Positions 43,914-54,345 of a stretch of 64,000 nt of DNA are shown in pieces. Every line of letters begins with the position of its first letter. Position 1 is the stretch's first letter. Position numbers and translations under genes: made by a program. Under the pieces are notes generated by a model. That model was not told the DNA's origin, did no database searches, and was given only the letters and a program-made list of their open reading frames with translations. This stretch comes from Homalodisca vitripennis (taxonomy: Eukaryota > Arthropoda > Insecta > Hemiptera > Cicadellidae): NCBI RefSeq assembly GCF_021130785.1, contig NW_025776225.1, forward strand, positions 147,040-211,039, in the 5' to 3' direction.

Positions 43914-46650
43914 AGATCCTCTATATTCTATTTATTGTTGAAGATTTAACAGTGAATGTAGTACTTCTTTGTGTTATTATGTAAGAGTTTATATTTACGT
44001 ACAGAGTTGTATTTCGGGTTGTTATTAGATCCTCTATATTCTATTTATTGTTGAAGATTTAACAGTGAATGTAGTACTTCTTTGTGTTATTATGTAAGAG
44101 TTTATATTTACGTACAGAGTTGTATTTCGGGTTGTTATTAGATCCTCTATATTCTATTTATTGTTGAAGATTTAACAGTGAATGTAGTACTTCTTTGTGT
44201 TATTATGTAAGAGTTTATATTTACGTACAGAGTTGTATTTCGGGTTGTTATTAGATCCTCTATATTCTATTTATTGTTGAAGATTTAACAGTGAATGTAG
44301 TACTTCTTTGTGTTATTATGTAAGAGTTTATATTTTAAATACGTACAGAGTTGTATTTCGGGTTGTTATTAGATCCTCTATATTCTATTTATTGTTGAAG
44401 ATTTAACAGTGAATGTAGTACTTCTTTGTGTTGTTATGTAAGAGTTTATATTTACGTACAGAGTTGTATTTCGGGTTGTTATTAGATCCTCTATATTCTA
44501 TTTATTGTTGAAGATTTAACAGTGAATGTAGTACTGCTTTGTGTTTATTATGTAAGAGTTTATATTTACGTACAGAGTTGTATTTCGGGTTGTTATTAGA
44601 TCCTCTATATTCTATTTATTGTTGAAGATTTAACAGTGAATGTAGTACTGCTTTGTGTTATTATGTAAGAGTTTATATTTACGTTCAGAGTTGTATTTCG
44701 GGTTGTTATTAGATCCTCTATATTCTATTTATTGTTGAAGATTTAACAGTGAATGTAGTACTTCTTTGTGTTATTATGTAAGAGTTTATATTTACGTTCA
44801 GAGTTGTATTTCGGGTTGTTATTAGATCCTCTATATTCTATTTATTGTTGAAGATTTAACAGTGAATGTAGTACTGCTTTGTGTTATTATGTAAGAGTTT
44901 ATATTTACGTTCAGAGTTGTATTTCGGGTTGTTATTAGATCCTCTATATTCTATTTATTGTTGAAGATTTAACAGTGAATGTAGTACTTCTTTGTGTTAT
45001 TATGTAAGAGTTTATATTTACGTACAGAGTTGTATTTCGGGTTGTTATTAGATCCTCTATATTCTATTTATTGTTGAAGATTTAACAGTGAATGTAGTAC
45101 TTGTTTGTGTTATTATGTAAGAGTTTATATTTACGTACAGAGTTGTATTTCGGGTTGTTATTAGATCCTCTATATTCTATTTATTGTTGAAGATTTAACA
45201 GTGAATGTAGTACTTCTTTGTGTTATTATGTAAGAGTTTATATTTACGTACAGAGTTGTATTTCGGGTTGTTATTAGATCCTCTATATTCTATTTATTGT
45301 TGAAGATTTAACAGTGAATGTAGTACTTCTTTGTGTTATTATGTAAGAGTTTATATTTACGTTCAGAGTTGTATTTCGGGATGTTATTAGATCATCTATA
45401 TTCTATTTATTGTTGAAGATTTAACAGTGAATGTAGTACTGCTTTGTGTTATTATGTAAGAGTTTATATTTTAAATACGTACAGAGTTGTATTTCGGGTT
45501 GTTATTAGATCCTCTATATTCTATTTATTGTTGAAGATTTAACAGTGAATGTAGTACTTCTTTGTGTTATTATGTAAGAGTTTTATATTTACGTACAGAG
45601 TTGTATTTCGGGTTGTTATTAGATCCTCTATATTCTATTTATTGTTGAAGATTTAACAGTGAATGTAGTACTTCTTTGTGTTATTATGTAAGAGTTTATA
45701 TTTTACGTACAGAGTTGTATTTCGGGTTGTTATTAGATCCTCTATATTCTAATTTATTGTTGAAGATTTAACAGTGAATGTAGTACTTCTTTGTGTTATT
45801 ATGTAAGAGTTTATATTTACGTTCAGAGTTGTATTTCGGTTTGTTATTAGATCCTCTATATTCTATTTATTGTTGAAGATTTAAACAGTGAATGTAGTAC
45901 TTCTTTGTGTTATTATGTAAGAGTTTATATTTACGTACAGAGTTGTATTTCGGGTTGTTATTAGATCCTCTATATTCTATTTATTGTTGAAGATTTAACA
46001 GTGAATGTAGTACTTCTTTGTGTTATTATGTAAGAGTTTATATTTACGTACAGAGTTATATTTCGGGTTGTTATTAGATCCTCTATATTCTATTTATTGT
46101 TTGAAGATTTAACAGTGAATGTAGTACTTCTTTGTGTTATTATGTAAGAGTTTATATTTACGTTCAGAGTTGTATTTCGGGTTGTTATTAGATCCTCTAT
46201 ATTCTATTTATTGTTTGAAGATTTAAACAGTGAATGTAGTACTTCTTTGTGTTATTATGTAAGAGTTTATATTTACGTACAGAGTTGTATTTCGGGTTGT
46301 TATTAGATCCTCTATATTCTATTTATTGTTGAAGATTTAACAGTGAATGTAGTACTTCTTTGTGTTGTTATGTAAGAGTTTATATTTACGTTCAGAGTTG
46401 TATTTCGGGTTGTTATTAGATCCTCTATATTCTATTTATTGTTGAAGATTTAACAGTGAATGTATTACTTCTTTGTGTTATTATGTAAGAGTTTATATTT
46501 ACGTTCAGAGTTGTATTTCGGGTTGTTATTAGATCCTCTATATTCTATTTATTGTTGAAGATTTAACAGTGAATGTAGTACTTCTTTGTGTTATTATGTA
46601 AGAGAATATATTTATGTACAGGACTTGTAATTTCGGGTTGTTATTAAGTT
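43914..46650. repeat. 113 bp satellite array, about 24 copies
   Basis: TTAGATCCTCTATATTCTAT recurs at 43,914, 44,027, 44,140, 44,253 and onward every 113 bp to about 46,540. Copies are 97-100% alike. Variants are ACTTCTTTG/ACTGCTTTG, ACGTACAG/ACGTTCAG and a 5 bp insert giving TTTTAAATACGTACAG near 44,333 and 45,472 (about 1,139 bp apart). Single-base length changes occur in T or A runs. The last copy degenerates at 46,610 (GAGAATATATTTATG). AT-rich and non-coding. Confidence 0.97.
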
Positions 46651-46722
46651 GTCCAATATTCATGTATATATGTAAAGAATTAGAGGAATAAAAAAAAAAT
46701 ATTATTAGTTAAATAACACAAC

Positions 46723-46741
46723 AATACACACACACACACAC

Positions 46742-46828
<87 letters not shown>
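46723..46828. repeat. (AC)n microsatellite
   Basis: About 50 AC units with one ACGC interruption, about 70 bp downstream of the satellite end. Confidence 0.97.
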
Positions 46829-46829
<1 letters not shown>

Positions 46830-47790
46830 CAAGCAAAACTTTCGTAATTTTTACTCATTATAAACGATCCTGGGCTATAATTAATGAGTTATCGTCATGA
46901 TTCATATATGAAAGGTATGATTAATATTTTTGGTTTCTGAAGGTATTTTTATAGAGGGATAAAAAACTTATAGATGAAAATTCTTCTTTGGAATGTAACA
47001 GTTTGACACATATGCTTGGCATAATTATAAAAATATATTAAAATGCAATATTAGGTAGCTCTGACCTATCGATGTTGACTGCATGATTGCTGTAAGTTTA
47101 TAGAAAATATTAAAGCGGCCCCTTTTTTATATACTGTAAATGGTACAATATTGAACTACCAATAACTGATACGTGACTTCAATACAAGTTGGAAAAGTCT
47201 GCTGAGAGTTGGAGAGGTTACTGATATTACAGATCATTACACAACATTAGTGGTATGTAGGGAAATGTGTGACTCAGCACCTATGTATGAGTTCTCGTTT
47301 ATCAGAAAGATTAATTACTCCTTGCTGGTCATGCGTCTGACAGAGCATTACTTACTAGTATCGGTCGTCAATAAAAAATATCATTATTATTATTATTTAT
47401 CTATAAGTAATTTATACTACAAAAGGCTGGATGAAAAACGCTCAACACTATTAGTAAATGTGTTATTGATATCGAGGTTTAAAATACATTTTTCGTGATT
47501 AATGAAAATTTTCTACCAGAAGTTTGAAATAATAAAAAAAATAATTTAAGATTTTAAAATTAAGCTTGTAACTCTGTGTTATAAGCCTCAATCGAATCAG
47601 ACTTGCCACCACTATTGTGAAAGCTGTCACTTCAGCATATGAAAGCTTAATAACATCGCCACCAAAATTGAAGGTATAGTAACATAGCCGGACTTCAATC
47701 AGGGCTCAGGCTTCTACTTCAGCGTGAGGCATTCAATATAGTGTAAAATAATTTTTTAGAAAGGTTTAACAGCATGTATGTATATATATA
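46829..47790. other. gene-less AT-rich DNA
   Basis: Nothing recognised. An 82-codon frame at 47,250-47,498 has no family resemblance. Confidence 0.4.
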
Positions 47791-47995
47791 ATTTCAATAA
47801 ACATTGAATCGCAAAAAGTACTTGCTCCGCCGGGAGTCGAACCCGGATCTCTCACTTGCCGGGCGAATGTGCTACCATTACACCACAGCCCTTACTTTTT
47901 CCGATTCAATTATTTTGTATTTTGCCGTATCTGTCACATAATGCGTTTAAATAATCAAATTAACATATGATCTTTATGTTTATATTTATGTTAGA
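47790..47995 (-). repeat. tRNA-like pol III element, copy B
   Basis: On the minus strand, 47,891-47,821 reads GGGCTGTGGTGTAATGGTAG (A box TGGTGTAATGG), then GGGTTCGACTCCCGG (B box) and GGAGCA. The anticodon-arm region can fold but has C at the position of the invariant U33, and the acceptor ends do not pair, so it is not a working tRNA. The conserved part upstream of the A box (AAATACAAAATAATTGAATC, GACAGATAC, CGCATTATGTG) is shared with copy C. The tRNA-like part is flanked by 18 bp inverted repeats (47,803-47,820 and 47,893-47,910, one mismatch). Confidence 0.8.
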
Positions 47996-49260
47996 TAGGC
48001 TACATTATAATGTATGGTGTTTTAAGGTTTAAGCCCATTGTATTACCATATTAAGCATAGTATAATATTTCTATGATAAATCTATAAATTAAATATCGCA
48101 GTCTACATTTTGTTTCTAAGACAACTCATATAATACTCCTGTACTTGTAATTATGTGTTAATTAGTGTTAACCAGAAAAATACAGGAGGATAGGCTAACA
48201 GAGCATTTTGCATCTCCAGTATTTGATTATTTGCTGTTACAAACAATACCGTATTTTACAGGAACTTCCACCTAGTAAACGGGGTTTCCATCACAGAAAG
48301 GTCAGCAAATGCGCTGTAAAACCTGAGAGAGCTGAGTGTGGTGACACCAAAAGAGGAAGAATTTATTTTCTCAGCATTATACTATCAACATCACATAGTT
48401 AACATCTAGATATACTGGAAGTGGGGTCTCTACTGGAAAAATTCAGACCTAACAAATATGTACGAGATAACTCATCGATACATTTTATTCTTATGCAAAT
48501 TACACTTTTATTTTTACAGTTATTAAGTTACTAATAGTTTTTTACAGTTTTAATATCTTTAAATAACATTTCAACTGATTGAAAAAATAAAAATACAAAA
48601 AGTTTGGAAGAACACGTTATTTAGCTTTCTTGGCATATATATGTTTAATATTTGTTTAATATATGTTTATGTGTTGTGCTTCAACAAGTCACAATGACAA
48701 TATGTCATTAAATACTTGAATTCACTTTAAAACAATTAAGTCACTCAGGTAATAACAAAATCCCATTATAAACTACCCGCGAATAAGCAAAGTTCCCTTC
48801 TCGGTTCAGAAAGGGGTGAAGGTTGACCAGAGAGGTAAGTAATCCTAGTTAGTAAACTCTATTTGCTATTCCTCCTGTAACGTTCAGTTTGTTTTCAAAC
48901 TACATAACTTTGTTATTTTGCCTTTTTTACCAATTTAATTTGTTATCGGCAGCCAAGTAATTGAACTTTCGTGTCATCTGTGCTTTGTAAAACATTAGTC
49001 ATGAAAAACGAAAATGCTGAAAATGTTTTTTAGTACAATCAATATATTTTTATATTACACAGTTATCAATAATACTATATAATAGAGCTAGTTTATCCTG
49101 AACTTATTAGTTCTCACACCGATTCTTATAAATAAGCAAATATTAGTTCTATTTCACATTAACGAATAAGTAGATAGATACATATATAGAGATAGTAGGA
49201 AGGAGGGTGGGAGGGAGTTGGGGATAGTAATAAAAATGTTCTTTATTTCATCAGTAATAT
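47996..49260. other. gene-less AT-rich DNA
   Basis: No gene established. An exon-like island at 48,262-48,300 (AG before, GTCAGC after) is too weak to call. A G-rich tract lies near 49,195-49,225. Confidence 0.4.
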
Positions 49261-49261
49261 A

Positions 49262-49495
49262 TGTTTTTTCTTTTCAATAATAATTTAATAAAATAAATTA
49301 CTTGCTCCACTGGGACTCGAACCCGGATCTCTCACTTGGCGGGGAGCGTGCTACCACTACACCACAGAGCCCTTACTTTTTACAATTCAATTATTTTGTA
49401 TTTGGATGTATCTGTCACATATGCGTTTAAATAACAAAACTAACATTTGAATTGAAGACTAAATACCTGTCAAATGACTTTTATTTACATCAATC
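49262..49495 (-). repeat. tRNA-like pol III element, copy C
   Basis: Minus strand: AAAAGTCATTTGACAGGTAT, CGCATATGTGACAGATACAT, AAATACAAAATAATTGAATT, then GGGCTCTGTGGTGTAGTGGT (A box) and GGGTTCGAGTCCCAG (B box). It aligns with copy B across the tRNA-like part and about 90 bp upstream, and with copy A further upstream. It defines a family about 230 bp long with the pol III promoter in its 3' part. Confidence 0.8.
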
Positions 49496-49540
49496 AAATT
49501 TTTGTAAATCGCTGTAGCCTAATTTTATTTTTAAATAAAC

Positions 49541-49660
49541 AATGAATCATAAATATTATTGGCTCGGCCGGGACACGAACCCGAATCACTCACTTGGCGG
49601 ATAATCTCTTACTTAATTAATGTAAATAAAAGTCATTTGACTGGTATTTGAGAGACGGGG
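49541..49660. repeat. tRNA-like element, copy D (rearranged)
   Basis: 49,545-49,605 matches the minus-strand 3' flank and B-box half of copy B (CAATGAATC, GGCTCGGCCGGGACACGAAC). At about 49,612 it breaks and continues with the opposite-strand start of the family (TGTAAATAAAAGTCATTTGA). This looks like a fold-back or a recombined pair. Confidence 0.6.
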
Positions 49661-49674
49661 AATTATATATTTTT

Positions 49675-50200
49675 ACGAGTTTATAGAAAGCCCCACCTCA
49701 AAAGACTTACATTGAGATAATCGAACTCAGCTGTGTGTTGACACACAAGTTGCGTGACTACAGAGCTAACATACGAGTTTAATGGAGAGTCCCACACAAG
49801 AGACTTACAGTAAGATAGTCGAACTCAGCTGTGTGTTGACAGACAAGTTACGTGACTAAAGAGCTAACATACGAGTTTAATGGAGAGTCCCACACAAGAG
49901 ACTTACAGTAAGATAGTCGAACTCAGCTGTGTGTTGACAGACAAGTTACGTGACTAAAGAGCTAACATACGAGTTTAATGAAGAGTCACACACAAGAGAC
50001 TTACGTTGAGATAGTCGATTTCAGCTGTGTGTCGATACTAAAGTTACGTGACTACAGAGCCAAAATACGAGTTTGATGGAGAGCCCCGCCACAAGGGACT
50101 TACATTGAGATAGTAGAACTCAGCTGTGTGCCGACACACCAGTTACGTGACTACAGAGCCAACATACGAGTTTAATAAGAGCCCCACCACAAGTGACTTA
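49675..50200. repeat. tandem array, 98 bp unit, about 5.3 copies
   Basis: ACGAGTTTAATGGAGAG recurs at 49,675 (diverged), 49,773, 49,871, 49,969, 50,067 and 50,166. Each unit also contains ACTCAGCTGTGTGTTGACA and GTTACGTGACTA. The two middle copies are identical over long stretches; the outer ones diverge. Unrelated in sequence to the 97-99 bp array at 3.3 kb. Starts directly after copy D of the tRNA-like family. Confidence 0.95.
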
Positions 50201-52160
50201 TGAGGGGATGTGATGTAATAATACCCCAAACCTGACCACATAGTTACACTGTCACGGTCTGATGGCTCTACATAATACACAGCTGACATCTGCTGTCCAT
50301 ATGTAGCTTGGTCAGCTGAACACTCAGTATTCTGTCCATAAAATCGATTTTTATATTTATGTAATAATTATGTATAATTGACTATTATCATTGTTAATCG
50401 AGTTTTGTTTACAATGAAACACTATAATCTACTCAAACTTACAGGTATCTATTATACTTCTTTTTATATTTTGCATCCGTACTTGGAAACCCTATTCTCG
50501 AAGCTTCCGTAGATAGATTAGAATCGGGGAGCTTTAGGCTTCTGATATCCATATGCAATGCAATGAGTATACCATAGATTTTCCTGGAAAGAACAGCTTA
50601 GTTTGCAGAAGCATCTGTAAAACAGCGAGACCATCTAAAAAAGCTAAAGCTGCAGCACACATAAAGACTCAACAGATGGGTGAGTGGATGCCTGTGTATA
50701 TAGGAGCAGTTCCTCACTTTCTCCTCTTCCTTACACAAACACTGCTTTTATCTATAATATTTTTTTATCGGTAGCTTTTATTTTAAGGTGGGTATATTTG
50801 TCACATTTATTGTATCCATATTTGACGCTGTTAATCTCTATTTTACAACAATGCTTCTATAACTCTGCGCAGTTCTTATTATGAAACTATACACTACGAC
50901 TTTATTTGTAGACTAAACTTAACAGGTTTTAAAGAAATTACCACAATTTGGCCATGTGTATTGTATTGAGCCCATATTTGATAAGTTTAATCAATAAAAA
51001 ACACAGAATTAGCTTACAAAACACTTTCTAAAAAAGTGAGCCAAAACACACAGGGATATACCGCCGTTCAATAACATTCATTCCATACTTATATTTGGAC
51101 TCCTGAAGGCCTAACAAGGCATAGTACATTGGAAGAAGAGAAAAAGCCTAACAGTAAACAAAACCATTTATACCAGCGAGCCTTATGGTAGTCACAGATT
51201 TAAGTCTTGGGCGTTTAACACTGAATTGTTAGCGTTATGTAATTTTCTTTATTCATAAATTGATATATAATTGTTTCATAATGGATGAGGATTAGGTTCC
51301 CATAATCTCATTGGATCAAACTTTAAAAAAAAAATACTTTTACTATCCCAAATAGTCCTCTAATAGTAGGTACATTTTAGTTCACTGAGGAAGTGTGGGT
51401 TACAGTGATGATTTTACTTGAAGCGTGCTTCCAGACAACTCATATTCCAATAGTGTTCAGATTTCTGGTGGAGACTACTTTGTGTTCCGTGCAGTAAAAC
51501 ATATGAAAATTGTGTATTATGTGAGGAGATAGGGATTTGTTCCAATGACCTTCACTTTCCTCTTCAATGTCCTAGGACGTCATAGGAAAGGTTTCTCAAA
51601 CACTCTTAAATCCCTATTGTGGGTAATTAAAGTTACGAGATAGAAGATAGGTTTCTGGGATGATTGCGCATAATATATGCTTCCCGACAAAAAAAAAATC
51701 ACCTTCAAGCAAATAATTAAGACTTATGTCGTTTATGAAGTTTAGCTATAAGGCCTTGTGCAGCAAAAGAAAGGAATTATGCGAATTTTAAATTGTTTCG
51801 TAATAGAAATACCTCGCAATATTATTTCGAATGTAATAAGACATAAACTTACCATCACATGAAATTTATATTTAATGATGACTCATCCATAGGGATAAAC
51901 AAAATGTCTAATCCATAAGGCAACATAAACGTAAGTTATCACACAAGATTTTGCAGGTTTATACACAATTTTCAAGTTTATACAAGTCTTACACAAGTTA
52001 TATACGCACTTACAGGAATCCGACAAGTTTATGCAAGTTTACAAGTTCTTTCCTGTAAATAACCTGTAGTACAAGTTTATGCTCATAAAGAAAAAGCAGA
52101 TTGGCGCAAATTATGTACCGTTATTATAGCACATATATTATATTAATTTGGAGCTAATAC
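50201..52160. other. gene-less DNA
   Basis: No gene recognised. Repeated ACAAGTTTAT-type phrases at 51,950-52,080 (TTATACAAGT, TTTACAAGTT) form a loose low-complexity repeat. Short open frames at 50,553-50,884 lack family features. Confidence 0.45.
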
Positions 52161-52168
52161 TTTATAAA

Positions 52169-53920
52169 TCAAAACAACTTTTCGGAAATACTTGCTTTAT
52201 TCCGAATTAGAGTCCTAGCTTTCCTTTCATAGTCGGTTATAGCTTTATCAGCCGCATAAACTCTCGCCGCATCCAAGGCCTTCATCGTTGAGATCATATG
52301 ACAACCAGGTCTTATCTTCATACAGTCCAAAACTTGATACTTTGTTACTAGTCCTAGGTTGAATGAGGCTATGGCATCATAAACCCCAAGTTCCAATGTG
52401 TCAATACCTACAAAACTTTTTTTTGGAATACGGCTCCAGATCACATTGTTTAGGCTCTCGTTTACGTTCTGCGTATTTCCGTGAGTACACTTTTTTAACA
52501 AATTCTCATCTGAGAGATCTCTAAAAATTGGTTTAATTTCTGTCATAATTGCAGATGGTAAGCTATTTGTATGATCATATTTTTCATTTGTAATGAGGGA
52601 TATATTATATTTGCACCAGGTTGTCTCTTCTTTTGGACATAGCCCATGCTGAGGCGTCTCATTAGTTGATAGTTTATGGAAAAAAAATTGCCCATATGGC
52701 TTTCTTCATCTCTGAGACAGATGATACATTCTTTCTAATGGCCTGGCCATAATAGGATTGTAACACATCAATAACTGAGTCTGTTAGTCTATTTTTACCA
52801 CCAATTGGTTTTCCGTCTGATAATTTTTGTTTGCCCAGTTTACTTTTTCAGTTTTCGCAGTCTGGACCCTATCCGCTTTTGAATGTGGCCTACACATTCA
52901 AGTTTGGTAATCTCTATACCATTGTATGGGTCTAATCTAACCACTGAACCAAAAGCTGCACTATCTCCATCGCCAAGAAATTTAGTGTATTGTATATTGT
53001 ATTTTTCTTTGGAGCGGGCCAAAAAGAGTTTGTACTCCTGGCGACTGCTCCATTCCCCCACTGCTTCCACTGTAGTTAGCCTTACAGTTTGACGTTGTGG
53101 CTGTTTTTATCTAAGCACAAGCAATGTTTTGACAAAATCGCAACGTCTAAACACCTTACCCGTGTCAACAGAAAGTGCAAGTGACAACGCCATTGAGTGA
53201 CTGATGACCTCTCTTCTGCCACGTTCCATCAAATGCTGCGGTCAAATCGCGATTTTCATTTTCCAATTCTGCACTGTTTTCCTCTACAGCTTCTGCTACG
53301 GCTAACTTCATTGCTTTTTCAGCTATTTCTTTCACTGCAGTTTTTAGTATTTTTATAGTTTTTACTATTTTTTACTGAAGGATTGGGTAAGTTCATGACC
53401 CCACATAGCATACGCGCAGATGCAGGCCCTTTACCAATAGAGCGTAGGCCATAGGCTAACCTCAAGTTTATTTCAAATGCCTGCTCTTGTTCCCCAGCAA
53501 AATCAACAGTACACTTATTTGAATTATAAAAAAAAGCTTCGTACTCACATCTGTTACACATAAGTGACATTTTAGAAGCGAGGCCAAATTGTCTACCAAC
53601 TTTCCGTATATACTCATAGATCCCTTGAGTAACAATGTTTACACAATGTATTTTCCAATAATGCTGAAGATAGCAATGATAGATCTACTACTTCATTTCC
53701 ATAATCAGAACTGTCTTCAAATATAGTAAAATCAGAGTCTGACAGTTTTCTTTTTTGATGCACTAATCTTAGGACTAGGCCTAGAACTACAACTTGGGGT
53801 TTCACTTACTTTTTGCTTTTTACCATTCTGAACATCATTACTGTCACTAGCTGAATCAACTGCCTTTCGTTTACCAACAGGCCCTCTCTTTTTAAATACT
53901 TTATTAGAAAACATCGGCAT
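52169..53920 (-). pseudogene. Mutator-like element (MULE) transposase, frameshifted
   Basis: The start at 53,920 reads MPMFSNKVFKKRGPVGKRKA, a basic N-terminus. Collinear pieces follow: SLMCNRCEYEAFFYNS and FEINLRLAYGLRSIGKGPAS (53,570-53,319), then EKYNIQYTKFLGDGDSAAFG and LECVGHIQKRIGSRLRKLK (53,070-52,840), VLQSYYGQAIRKN, ETTWCKYNIS, and finally IKPIFRDLSDENLLKKCTHG, GNTQNVNESLNNVIWSRIP to a stop at 52,169. This order matches the 'Mutator-like transposase domain' proteins common in arthropods. GDGD holds one of the catalytic acidic residues, and CxxH plus the NESLNN.IW block are family features. At least five frame breaks. It would cut and paste its own DNA element if intact. Confidence 0.82.
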
Positions 53921-54249
53921 TTTCAATACAAACACTATTTACTAATCACAATTTCACTTCACAAAACTCAAGCAAACATAACCAACAACACTAAACAGTA
54001 ACATAAACAAAACACAAGTCACAATAAAATGCATTTAGCAGAATGCAGCATCTGTAAAAGCTGCCACAGCCATTACAATAATAAGCTTCAGATCACAATA
54101 GGTGTACTATAACAAAGACAATAAGTTTACAATAACAAACTTCAAGCAGTAGCCTGCGAGTCAAAGGAAAATATACTAAAAGTTGCTTGTCGAGAATTTT
54201 TTTAAAAATTGTCATAAATAACTAATAGAGGTATCATATAACATGTATA

Positions 54250-54345
54250 TATTTTTTGAAATCAGAATTAACTGAAGATTAATAAAATAATATTATTTAA
54301 AAAACCGATTTTTTGATATTTTTTTGGACACTGTCCCCTTAAATT
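54250..54345. repeat. possible right terminal region of the MULE
   Basis: AT-rich DNA ending in TTTTTTTGGACACTGTCCCC, with an internal GGACACTGTCC palindrome, lies about 400 bp upstream of the transposase start. I did not find a matching inverted copy on the other side, so a terminus is only a suggestion. Confidence 0.25.

Noticed and set aside
43914..46650. Regular repeats resembling a CRISPR array
   Set aside because: The units are contiguous 113 bp repeats without variable spacers, in clearly eukaryotic DNA; it is a satellite.
47821..47893. Minus-strand sequence with A and B boxes that could be a tRNA gene
   Set aside because: Acceptor ends do not pair, the position of U33 is C, and related diverged copies share flanking sequence at three other sites. 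It is a dispersed repeat, not a working tRNA.
48262..48300. Possible internal exon (AG before, GT after)
   Set aside because: Very short, no recognisable protein content, and splice-like dinucleotides are frequent by chance.
50553..50884. Two overlapping open frames with hydrophobic ends
   Set aside because: No domain, no homologous motif and ordinary base composition; likely chance.
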